From NCBI GenBank assembly GCA_030424705.1, contig JAUHWJ010000211.1:1-5040 (forward strand): a stretch of DNA of 5,040 bases, read 5' to 3'. A model generated the notes under the pieces. That model saw only the letters and a program-made list of their open reading frames with translations, did not search any database and had not been told where the DNA came from. Source of the stretch: Alphaproteobacteria bacterium. GTDB lineage: Bacteria; Pseudomonadota; Alphaproteobacteria; Rhodobacterales; Rhodobacteraceae. Every line of letters starts with the position of its first letter. The stretch's first letter is position 1. Position numbers and translations under genes: made by a program. Below, one piece after another: positions 1 to 5,040 of the stretch.

Positions 1-2
1 TG

Positions 3-134
3 CAACTCCGGGGCGGCGCGGCGCTGGACCGGGTGAGCGGGTTGACCAAGACGAGCCTGCCGACGCTGATGAAGCACTACCGGCACCATGCCGACGACGA
101 GATGCTGGACACCATGACGAGGCGCAGGGGGTGA
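3..134 (+). CDS. C-terminal end of a probable tyrosine-type phage integrase (5' end outside the window)
   Basis: The frame is open from the left edge and gives 43 residues before TGA. The segment SGLTKTSLPTLMKHYRHH (residues 12-29 of the visible part) resembles the end of the catalytic domain in tyrosine recombinases. There a Gly-containing turn is followed by a helix carrying the nucleophilic Tyr, often as Y-x-H-H in phage integrases. The candidate Tyr is residue 26, 17 residues before the end, which is a normal place for it. The other catalytic residues (Arg, Lys, His, Arg) would lie outside the window. Family knowledge: such enzymes cut and join attP and attB through a covalent Tyr-DNA intermediate. 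The gene points at the putative att site about 320 bases downstream, as is usual. The usual His after the Gly is Leu here, and only about a tenth of the protein is visible, so the call is moderate. Confidence 0.6.
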   Translation, partial: QLRGGAALDRVSGLTKTSLPTLMKHYRHHADDEMLDTMTRRRG

Positions 135-352
135 TGGAGGACGACGACTGGCAGCGCCGCAAGGCCCGGATCGTGCGCGAGGCCCAGACGCGAGCGTTCC
201 GGGGGCAGGGCAGCGCCGAAGAGGTGGCGCTGAACCAGAGGCTCTACGAGGACTGGATCGCCGCCGGTCGCCCCGGAGACTTCCTCACCTTCGCCCATGA
301 GGCCCGCGGATGCCCGCTCAAGCCCAACTCGCAACGGCGAGTAGATCGGTGA
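134..352 (+). CDS. Small charged protein of unknown function, translationally coupled to the integrase
   Basis: The gene encodes 72 residues from ATG at 134, or 73 from GTG at 131. I chose the ATG because it overlaps the integrase stop as TGATG, the same junction seen elsewhere in the window; a GAGG at 119-122 serves either start. The N-terminus is acidic (MEDDDW), followed by a basic helical stretch (QRRKARIVREAQTRAF), a second predicted helix with Tyr and Trp, and a tail ending KPNSQRRVDR. There is no signal peptide, membrane segment or recognisable helix-turn-helix. I do not recognise the family. Its place between int and the att site would suit a recombination directionality factor (excisionase), but no motif supports that. 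Its last six codons overlap the left copy of the 17-bp direct repeat (333-349), so the end of the gene doubles as part of the att region. Confidence 0.55.
   Translation: MEDDDWQRRKARIVREAQTRAFRGQGSAEEVALNQRLYEDWIAAGRPGDFLTFAHEARGCPLKPNSQRRVDR
333..349 (+). repeat. Left copy of a perfect 17-bp direct repeat (candidate integrase arm-type site)
   Basis: AACGGCGAGTAGATCGG occurs here and again at 598-614, in the same orientation and 265 bases apart. The putative att core (451-489) lies between the two copies. This copy sits at the extreme 3' end of the small + strand gene, where it encodes part of RRVDR. Integrases of the lambda type bind repeated arm sites on both sides of the core, so this placement fits; the binding role is inferred. 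Confidence 0.6.
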
Positions 353-434
353 CTTTGCGGGGCGTGTTGGTATGTGGGTGATACTTTGAGCCTTCAAGGA
401 TTACTTGACTACTGACTTGGATTGGCCCGTGTTG

Positions 435-463
435 GCTCCCCTCAAGTGTATTAGCAGGGGAGC
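435..463. repeat. Perfect 8-bp inverted repeat at the edge of the tRNA similarity (candidate core-type integrase sites)
   Basis: GCTCCCCT (435-442) and AGGGGAGC (456-463) are exact reverse complements with a 13-base spacer. The right arm is the 5' strand of the tRNA-Ser anticodon stem plus flanking bases. The left arm lies outside the tRNA similarity and mimics the missing 3' strand. Tyrosine integrases bind inverted core-type sites around the exchange region, and in tRNA targets the anticodon stem often plays that part. A spacer of 13 rather than about 7 bases is longer than expected. Confidence 0.55.
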
Positions 464-489
464 GCCTTCGACCACTCGGCCACGTCTCC
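451..489 (-). other. 5' half of tRNA-Ser(GCU); putative attP core
   Basis: Read on the - strand from 489, the sequence has the 7-base acceptor strand GGAGACG, TG, the D arm GCC-GAGTGGTCGAA-GGC, one G, the anticodon stem strand CTCCC (462-458) and the loop CTGCTAA (457-451) with anticodon GCU (455-453). Every element matches a bacterial tRNA-Ser(GCU). Beyond 451 the match ends: there is no GGGAG directly after the loop, no long variable arm, no TTCGA-type T loop, and no CGTCTCC to close the acceptor. It cannot make a tRNA by itself. Temperate phages commonly carry half of their target tRNA gene as the attP core, with exchange in the anticodon loop. The carried half is usually the 3' one; here it is the 5' half. 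A decayed attL or attR, or a degraded tRNA gene, is the alternative. Confidence 0.7.
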
Positions 490-496
490 GCCGACG

Positions 497-526
497 CTTA
501 GAGCACGGGCAAGCCTCGGATTGCAA
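497..526 (-). promoter_or_regulatory. Promoter-like hexamers upstream of the tRNA-Ser 5' half
   Basis: On the - strand TTGCAA (526-521) and TCTAAG (502-497) are 18 bases apart. They match the sigma-70 consensus at about 4 of 6 positions each. The first tRNA base (489) is 8 bases beyond the second hexamer, so transcription would start almost at the mature 5' end, as at many tRNA genes. The match is weak, and TTGCAA recurs at 552-557, so this is a candidate only. It matters because integration at this site would place it upstream of the rebuilt host tRNA gene. Confidence 0.3.
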
Positions 527-577
527 GGGGCTTTTCGGCGGCCTTTAAGATTTGCAACACGGAATGAGCCAGCCCCG

Positions 578-625
578 CCAATCACCCGGTTTTGAAAAAC
601 GGCGAGTAGATCGGGCGATTATTGG
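578..625. repeat. Imperfect inverted repeat enclosing the right 17-bp repeat
   Basis: CCAATCACCCG (578-588) pairs with CGGGCGATTATTGG (612-625). The pairing is 11 base pairs with one G-T wobble and a 3-base bulge, around a 23-base loop that contains most of the 17-bp repeat. No T-run follows the stem on either strand, so it does not look like an intrinsic terminator. It may be a protein-binding site in the att region, or chance. Confidence 0.3.
598..614 (+). repeat. Right copy of the 17-bp direct repeat (candidate integrase arm-type site)
   Basis: This copy is identical over 17 bases to 333-349. Similarity fades on both sides, although both copies are followed by GA and T-rich bases. It is non-coding on the + strand and lies 109 bases from the tRNA 5' end, while the left copy lies 101 bases from the other edge of the tRNA fragment. 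The near-symmetry around the core supports a recombination role over chance duplication. Confidence 0.6.
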
Positions 626-639
626 AATGTAGGGGCGCG

Positions 640-801
640 TTATTCGTCTGCGGGCGCGGGTTGCGCTCGCGGCTCGGGCGGCGGGCCTACGCTGGCGAGC
701 CCTTTACTCGCCGCCGCCTCTGCCCTGTCTTGCGCGTCGCGAAGCACCCTAACGGCCAGATGCAGCGCATCACTCCGCGCCTTCGTCCTCGGCTGGCTCA
801 T
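640..801 (-). CDS. Small protein with an amphipathic helix and a proline-rich tail, unknown function
   Basis: This short frame begins inside the 3' end of the 923-codon gene in a different reading frame and runs past it to TAA at 642-640. From ATG at 801 it encodes 53 residues; the adjacent ATG at 804 would add one. A strong GGGGAG (811-806) lies 4 bases before the chosen start and only 1 base before the other. Residues 9-35 (RSDALHLAVRVLRDAQDRAE and following) form a charged amphipathic helix. A Pro/Ala-rich tail with an acidic end follows (SVGPPPEPRAQPAPADE). There is no signal peptide or membrane segment. Its position makes it the last gene of the leftward operon. I do not recognise it. 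A small virion-associated or lysis-related protein is possible, but nothing shows it. The ordinary amino-acid mix argues against chance, while the short length and partial overlap keep confidence moderate. Confidence 0.5.
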   Translation of the reverse strand: MSQPRTKARSDALHLAVRVLRDAQDRAEAAASKGLASVGPPPEPRAQPAPADE

Positions 802-3541
802 CATTCTCCCCGGAAACCTTGATCGACCGGCCAGCTCGCGCCGCCACCCGCGTCAGCACGGACGTGATGGTCTTGGACGCCCGGTTGTCGTTCGCCTTGT
901 TGTAGGTGGCCGCCAGCGCCTTCGCTAGTTGCGGGTCCAGCAGCGCCTCGTCGAGGAGCGCGTTGATCGCCTTGCCGCCGACCTTCTCTCGAAACGCCGT
1001 GACCGCCCTGGCAAGCCCCTCAGAGGCCACGAAGCGGTAGGAGGTGCGCCCGCTCTCCGCGGCGAAGATGCGGCTGAACACCGAGGGCAGCGGCATCCCG
1101 CCGATGGTGATGCGCTCGATGCCCTTGGCGAGCTTCGCGATCGGCGCGGTGCTGGCGAGTTCGTCCACGCGCTTGATGTCGGCCACGATGCCTTCCAGTC
1201 GCTCGACGTGACCGGGGCTGTCGCGGAAGATGATGCGCATGTGGTCGCCGTAGTCCTTCAGGAAGTCCGACGCCGCTTTGGGCCGCATCAGGGAGCCCCC
1301 GGACTGATCGGAGCGGGCGCCGTCCGTCTGGCGCTTGAAGAACTCCACGAAGCCCCGCTTCACACCGTCCAGAGCCTCCTTGTTGCCGGAGGTCATGTTG
1401 ACGATCTTGGAAACGTTCTCCCGGCTGTTCTGCCCCCGGAGGATGGATGCCACGCTCTCCGCGGCCGTCTCCTCGTTGGTGTAGGTCTTGATCGCCGCGT
1501 CGCGGGTCGGCGGCACCATTGCCTCCACCTTGCCCACGGCGCGCTCCGCTTCCTTCAGGCGGGCGCGGGCGGCGTCCCTGCCGGCCTCTCCGCTCGCCAT
1601 CTGCTTGCGGATCGTCTCCACTTCCTCTCGCACCTTCGGGAACCGGCCCAGCACCTCCTCGTTGCGCTTGAGCCAGTCGGTCAGCTTCGGAGCAGTCAGC
1701 TTGTCCGCGCCGTTGCGGGTCAGATCCCCGAGCATGTAGTCCCGCGCCGCCTTCATCGCCTCCGGGTCGTCCCCAGCGGTCTTGATGAAGCGATCGGCCT
1801 CGTTCGGGTCCGACGTGACCTTCGCCAGATACTCGTTCTCCGGCAGCTTGCCCCGGCGCACGTCGGAGGCGGCCCCCTCGCGGAACCGGGGGGCGTATTC
1901 CTCGCGCTCGAACTTGTTGGCCCGCGCCAGCGCCTCGGAGGCCCCCTCTGCGGCCTCCATGTCGGCCCGCACGGCGTCCTGCACCATCCGGATCTTCCGG
2001 GCGTCCCCGAAGCGTCCCTCGCGCTCTGCGGCCCGCGCAGCGTCGCCCAGAACGGTCAGGTCGTCCTTCGCCTGGCCGAAGGTGATCTGCGAGACCTCAT
2101 CCGGCACCTCGTCCCCGAACACCTCGCGCAGCAGCGCGGCGTTCTCGGCGGCGTCCGGGTCCACGTCCTGCGCGGTGCGCGCGATGCGGCTGATCTCCTT
2201 CGGCGGCGCCCCCGCTCGCCCGGCTTCGTCCACGATGCCCCGCGCCGTCGTCGTCGCCCGCTCGGTCGGCACCGGCACGTCCTGATCCACCTCGCCGTAG
2301 AGACGGTTCCTCACCTCCCTGAAGCGGTTGATGATGCTCTCGGGGGCGTTGCCCGTCACCCGGTCGGCTGCGGCCCTGCTGGCCGTCTCCCGCGTCACAG
2401 GGGGCGTCGCGGCGGACTGAGCGGCTGCGGCCTCTGCGGCGGCGGCCTGCTCGGCTGCGGCCTCCGCGGCGACGCGCTCGCGGGCCTTGCGCAGCTCCTC
2501 CGCCTTGAACGCCTCGAACTCCTGCCGGGCCTGCGCGTCCACGTCGTCCAGCACCTTGCGGGTGGCATCGTCCCCGAAGCCCTCCGGCGCGATGCTGTCC
2601 ACACCCCTGCGCAGCGCGGCCGCGTTCTCCACGCCCCTCTGGGCGAACTTGCCGACGTTCTCCGCCCCGGCCCGGCTGCGCTCCAAGGCCGCCAGTCCGG
2701 GGTCTCCGGTGGCCTGCGCCGTGGACAGCTTTACCCCAGGCGAGGCGTCCAGCGACATGCGGTCGAGCGACGTGGGATCGGAGGCGTTCTCGACGATCTC
2801 CCGGCCCGCCGCTTCCCGCGCCGTGGTCTGCGGCATTCCTGGGATCATCTCCCCGACCGTTCGCGCGATCTGCCCGATGTTCGATCCGGCCCCGATGGCG
2901 GTCGGCCCCGCCGTGCCGCCGATGATGGCGCCGATCATCTCCGCGATCTCGTTGCCGCCGAACTGATCCGCCGCATACTGAGCACCGGCTCCCGCGCCGA
3001 CCGCCGACGCGCCCTCTGTCACCGCCGCCGTGCCGGGCCGTGTCATCATGGGGGCCACGATGGCGCGCTCGATCAGGTTCATGTCCACCGGGCGCGTGCC
3101 GCGAGCCGATAGCTGCGCCGCGCGCGCCGCCGGGGCCGCGAGCATCCCGGTAGCTGCGCCCACCTCCTGCCCGATCCGCGAGGCATACCGCTCCGCCTTG
3201 TTCTGGGGCTGGAAGTTGTCCTGCAACACCCCGTATTCGCGAAGAGCGTCCACGAACGCCTCCCCGCCGCCCACGGGCCGCTCGGAGAACGGCTCCATCC
3301 CCTGCTCTCCAGGCAGGAGGTTCAGCAGCATCGGGGCGCTGTTGATCGCGTCGATGATGAGCGAGACCGGGTTGTTCCGGGCGGCTGAGGCGGCGAAGTC
3401 CTCGTTGAAGTTGCCCACCGTGCCGGAGAGCGTCAGGGGGGCGGGAGGCGGACCTTCAGGCGCAGGGGTCTGCACCGGCGGGGCGAACCGCTCCCACGGG
3501 CCGGACGGGGCCGTCTGATACCTCTCCCAAGGGCCAGCCAT
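770..3541 (-). CDS. Large Ala-rich helical phage virion protein, putative internal (ejection) protein
   Basis: The product has 923 residues. ATG at 3541 overlaps the upstream stop as TAATG, and GGAGG (3554-3550) lies 8 bases before it. Near the N-terminus a short motif is repeated, GPWERY (3-8) and GPWERF (14-19), followed by a Pro-rich linker (20-37). Residues 59-77 and about 195-230 are hydrophobic or Gly-rich (EMIGAIIGGTAGPTAIGAGS) and could meet a membrane during DNA entry. Residues 335-378 are an Ala/Glu coiled-coil-like stretch. The C-terminal half is charged and helical; residues 570-645 (DPNEADRF, DYMLGDLTRNG, LTDWLKRNEEVLGRFP) recall a module I associate with large internal proteins of alphaproteobacterial phages. 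The tail is acidic (ENDEPAEDEGAE). No enzymatic motif is evident: I see no lysozyme or transglycosylase signature. Size, composition and place after the 469-residue gene suggest an ejected internal protein of a short-tailed phage. A tape-measure-like role is less likely, as tail genes are not seen. Confidence 0.75.
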   Translation of the reverse strand: MAGPWERYQTAPSGPWERFAPPVQTPAPEGPPPAPLTLSGTVGNFNEDFAASAARNNPVSLIIDAINSAPMLLNLLPGEQGMEPFSERPVGGGEAFVDALREYGVLQDNFQPQNKAERYASRIGQEVGAATGMLAAPAARAAQLSARGTRPVDMNLIERAIVAPMMTRPGTAAVTEGASAVGAGAGAQYAADQFGGNEIAEMIGAIIGGTAGPTAIGAGSNIGQIARTVGEMIPGMPQTTAREAAGREIVENASDPTSLDRMSLDASPGVKLSTAQATGDPGLAALERSRAGAENVGKFAQRGVENAAALRRGVDSIAPEGFGDDATRKVLDDVDAQARQEFEAFKAEELRKARERVAAEAAAEQAAAAEAAAAQSAATPPVTRETASRAAADRVTGNAPESIINRFREVRNRLYGEVDQDVPVPTERATTTARGIVDEAGRAGAPPKEISRIARTAQDVDPDAAENAALLREVFGDEVPDEVSQITFGQAKDDLTVLGDAARAAEREGRFGDARKIRMVQDAVRADMEAAEGASEALARANKFEREEYAPRFREGAASDVRRGKLPENEYLAKVTSDPNEADRFIKTAGDDPEAMKAARDYMLGDLTRNGADKLTAPKLTDWLKRNEEVLGRFPKVREEVETIRKQMASGEAGRDAARARLKEAERAVGKVEAMVPPTRDAAIKTYTNEETAAESVASILRGQNSRENVSKIVNMTSGNKEALDGVKRGFVEFFKRQTDGARSDQSGGSLMRPKAASDFLKDYGDHMRIIFRDSPGHVERLEGIVADIKRVDELASTAPIAKLAKGIERITIGGMPLPSVFSRIFAAESGRTSYRFVASEGLARAVTAFREKVGGKAINALLDEALLDPQLAKALAATYNKANDNRASKTITSVLTRVAARAGRSIKVSGENDEPAEDEGAE
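2422..2474 (-). repeat. Imperfect 30-base tandem repeat encoding the Ala/Glu stretch
   Basis: CGGCTGCGGCCTC at 2422-2434 recurs at 2452-2464, and the following bases are also nearly the same, giving a 30-base period. On the - strand this encodes a 10-residue period (AEAAAEQAAA-AEAAAAQ) within the helical segment at about residues 357-376 of the 923-residue protein. Slippage or local duplication in a GC-rich Ala coding tract explains it, and copy number may vary among relatives. Confidence 0.5.
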
Positions 3542-4950
3542 TACTCCACCCTCCGCCAGTTGGCCGGCGTGGACGGGTCGCCGCCAAGGAACTCATGGCC
3601 GTCGATGATCTCGCCCACCTGCGGCGGATTGAACTGCTGCCGCTGCCGCGCCGCGCCGGAGGGCTGGGCCTGCGGCTCGCCCCGCCGCGCCCGGCTCTGG
3701 CGGCGAAGGTTCTCAAGCTGCCCGATGAACTTCTGCGGCGTCGAAAGCAGCGCGGAGGGATCGCCCACCTTCTTGAGGCTGGCCTGAAAGTCCCGATCCG
3801 TGACGCGCCCGCCGGGGTCCGCCGCCTTCGCGTCCATGTAGGCAAGCGTGATCGCGAGCTGGTCGATCACGTTCAGGCCCGGATCATAGAACTGCGGGTC
3901 GATGCCCGCCTCCGCAAGATCGGCCGCCACCTGCGGGAACTCCTGCCGGATCGCACCGCCGAACTGTTCGGAGATGAGTTCCGCCTGCGCGCCGAGGTCT
4001 TGCGTGAAGCGGTTGACCCTGCCGACCGCGCCGAACGCGCCGGGGTTGGTCGTGGCCTCGGTGATGGCAAGGTCGATCAGGTTTTCAAGCTGGCCGGAGG
4101 CGATGTCGTCCTTCTCCAGCATGGACGTGGTGCTGGGTGTGAACGGGCTCGCGTCGGCGCTCTGGATGCTCCCGGTGTAAATCTGTGCGCCCGCCGGGAT
4201 CGGCTGTCCGGTCGCAGCGTCGGTCTTGCCGTCCAGCGTCACGCCGCGCCGCCCGTCCGGGGTCGCGTAATTGCGGGGCGTGGCCGATCCGCCGACCGCA
4301 TCCGCAATGTTGAGGATGGCCGGGTTGGTCTCCGTCCCCGCGAGGATGCCGGGCATGGCCTGAGAGATGATGGAGCCCAGCGCGTCCTGCTTGCTGACAG
4401 GCGCGCGGGCGCCGGCTGCCTGAGACGCGGGGGCGTAGACCGCTTGCCCGGCTTCGTCGAGGATCGTCATCAACGCCTGCTCGGCCTCGCGCTGCCGCTG
4501 CGCCGCCGCAATCTCCGCCGCCCGGATCGTGCCTCCGGTGCTGATGCGCTGGCGCTGGATCGCGTTCTCAAGTCCCTTGCCGTAACCCACCGGCGTGTCG
4601 CCCATGCCCTGCACGCCCATGAGCGCGGAGATATTGGAGGCGATCTCCTCCGACACGTCCGAACCCGGGAGTCCTGCCATGCCCGAAATGAGCGCCGGCG
4701 CGTTGCGGCCCACGTCCCCGCCGATGACCGACGCCAGCGCCATAGACTGCCGCGTGTCGGCGTTGAGCCCGGCCTGCAACATCTTCTCGCGCCATTCAAG
4801 TTCGCGCCGTGTCGTGTCCGCCGTGGCATAGTCGCTTGACGCGCGGCCCAGAAACGCCTCGGACTGAGCCCTTTTAAGCGGGTCAGGCCCGGCGATGATG
4901 CCGGTGATGGAGTTCAGGAGGTCCAGCGACCGGGGGTCTTTTAGAGCCAT
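3541..4950 (-). CDS. Phage virion-type protein of 469 residues, putative internal virion protein
   Basis: I chose ATG at 4950 because it overlaps the upstream stop as TGATG and has AGAGGA (4964-4959) 8 bases before it; GTG at 4953 would add one residue. Residues 1-165 are mostly helical, with a charged segment (TTRRELEWREKMLQ, 46-59) and a basic helix (131-158). Residues 220-280 are Gly/Thr/Asp-rich and probably beta or loop. Residues 300-420 hold GAVGRVNRFTQDL, then DQLAITLAYMDAKAADPGGR and TDRDFQASLKKVGDP. The pattern of an Ala/Tyr helix, DPGGR, D and a helix recalls a module I know from phage internal or structural proteins. After a basic Gln-rich linker the protein ends GEIIDGHEFLGGDPSTPANW, a G-x-dG-x-x-F-x-GGDP-W ending common in phage virion proteins. 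Together with the coupled 923-residue gene it suggests a pair of ejection proteins. The exact role is unproven. Confidence 0.75.
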   Translation of the reverse strand: MALKDPRSLDLLNSITGIIAGPDPLKRAQSEAFLGRASSDYATADTTRRELEWREKMLQAGLNADTRQSMALASVIGGDVGRNAPALISGMAGLPGSDVSEEIASNISALMGVQGMGDTPVGYGKGLENAIQRQRISTGGTIRAAEIAAAQRQREAEQALMTILDEAGQAVYAPASQAAGARAPVSKQDALGSIISQAMPGILAGTETNPAILNIADAVGGSATPRNYATPDGRRGVTLDGKTDAATGQPIPAGAQIYTGSIQSADASPFTPSTTSMLEKDDIASGQLENLIDLAITEATTNPGAFGAVGRVNRFTQDLGAQAELISEQFGGAIRQEFPQVAADLAEAGIDPQFYDPGLNVIDQLAITLAYMDAKAADPGGRVTDRDFQASLKKVGDPSALLSTPQKFIGQLENLRRQSRARRGEPQAQPSGAARQRQQFNPPQVGEIIDGHEFLGGDPSTPANWRRVE

Positions 4951-5039
4951 CACGACGGTCCTCTACCAAGGGGCGGCGGGGTGTAGCCCAGAGGCTTCAG
5001 CTTGGGCTTGCCACCGAACCAGCCCGCCACGTCCGCGAA
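4950..5039 (-). CDS. C-terminal end of a further late-operon protein (5' end outside the window)
   Basis: A frame open to the right edge gives 29 residues before TGA at 4952-4950. It contains AGWFGGKPKLKPLGYTPPP near its end. The Trp/Phe-Gly-Gly then Lys-Pro-rich style is reminiscent of the small proteins just upstream of internal virion proteins in some podovirus-like phages. The fragment is too short to name. The TGATG overlap with the next gene, the same junction type as at the other operon joints, is the main reason to accept this frame; the two other - strand frames are not supported in this way. Confidence 0.55.
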   Translation of the reverse strand, partial: FADVAGWFGGKPKLKPLGYTPPPLGRGPS

Positions 5040-5040
5040 C

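Larger units (their letters stand above)
353..639. other. Gene-poor putative attachment region between convergent gene groups
   Basis: I see no convincing gene between the + strand stop at 352 and the - strand stop at 640. Base composition is visibly richer in A and T than the flanking genes, especially at 381-425 and 541-600. The stretch holds a tRNA-Ser half, an inverted repeat, the right copy of a 17-bp direct repeat (the left copy overlaps the end of the preceding gene), a promoter-like pair of hexamers, and three copies of CGTGTTG (363-369 and 428-434 on +, 555-561 on -). Neither strand shows a hairpin followed by a T-run that I would call a terminator. The overall layout is that of a phage attP lying next to int. 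Confidence 0.55.

Noticed and set aside
77..397. A 106-codon - strand frame across the left arm
   Set aside because: It is antisense to both the integrase end and the coupled small gene, which form a coherent overlapping pair; its composition is unremarkable.
400..489. A complete functional tRNA-Ser gene
   Set aside because: After the anticodon loop there is no matching stem strand, variable arm, T arm or acceptor 3' strand in the next 90 bases.
694..712. A perfect 6-bp hairpin, GGCGAG / CTCGCC with a 7-base loop, considered as a late-operon terminator
   Set aside because: No T-run follows on either strand and it lies inside the 53-codon frame.
687..770. A 27-codon - strand frame starting at a TGATG overlap with the 923-codon stop
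   Set aside because: The junction looks attractive, but the product is very short and Arg/Cys-rich, and the overlapping 53-codon frame has a better ribosome site and a more protein-like sequence. TGATG here may be chance.
622..822. A 66-codon + strand frame starting with TTG
   Set aside because: It has no ribosome site, an unusual Arg/Cys-rich composition, and it overlaps the 3' ends of the leftward genes head-on.
929..3112. A 727-codon open frame on the + strand
   Set aside because: It lies entirely antisense to the 923-codon gene. Its product is Arg/His/Leu/Gly-rich without domain-like features, as expected from the complement of GC-rich codons, and the - strand frame has a good ribosome site and operon coupling.
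3595..4839. A 414-codon open frame on the + strand
   Set aside because: It is antisense to the 469-codon gene, with an Arg-rich low-quality composition typical of a GC-driven shadow frame.
1..5040. CRISPR array, insertion sequence, defence island or toxin-antitoxin pair
   Set aside because: No regularly spaced repeats, transposase frame with terminal inverted repeats, or nuclease/ATPase-type proteins are visible; the window is accounted for by phage genes and the att-like region.

Overview
The window is GC-rich and reads as one end of a temperate phage or prophage genome, probably from an alphaproteobacterium (Rhodobacterales-like). That assignment rests on GC content, the style of the proteins and the form of a tRNA-Ser fragment; no database search was possible. 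Two gene groups converge on a gene-poor, lower-GC stretch at about 353-639.

Left arm, + strand (3-352): the last 43 residues of a probable tyrosine integrase, with a catalytic-type Tyr near the end, overlap by one base (TGATG) a 72-residue protein of unknown function.

Middle (353-639): this stretch looks like the phage attachment site. It holds the exact 5' half of a tRNA-Ser(GCU) on the - strand (acceptor 5' strand, D arm, anticodon loop; 489-451). The 3' half is absent. A perfect 8-bp inverted repeat surrounds the point where tRNA similarity stops. A perfect 17-bp direct repeat lies on either side (333-349 and 598-614), as arm-type integrase sites would. A weak promoter-like sequence lies just upstream of the tRNA 5' end. 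Because phage-type genes lie on both sides, the arrangement fits attP better than attL or attR.

Right arm, - strand (5039 down to 640): the end of a late-type operon, read right to left. It contains the C-terminus of one gene, a 469-residue protein, a 923-residue Ala-rich helical protein and a 53-residue protein. The first three are joined by one-base stop/start overlaps (TGATG, TAATG). The last starts inside the 3' end of the 923-codon gene in another frame. The two large proteins look like internal virion (ejection) proteins of a short-tailed phage, but that is inference from composition, position and short motifs.

If the reading is right, the integrase recombines 39 bp or so of tRNA-Ser sequence with the host gene. 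Unusually, the phage would supply the promoter and 5' half of the rebuilt host tRNA rather than the 3' half.
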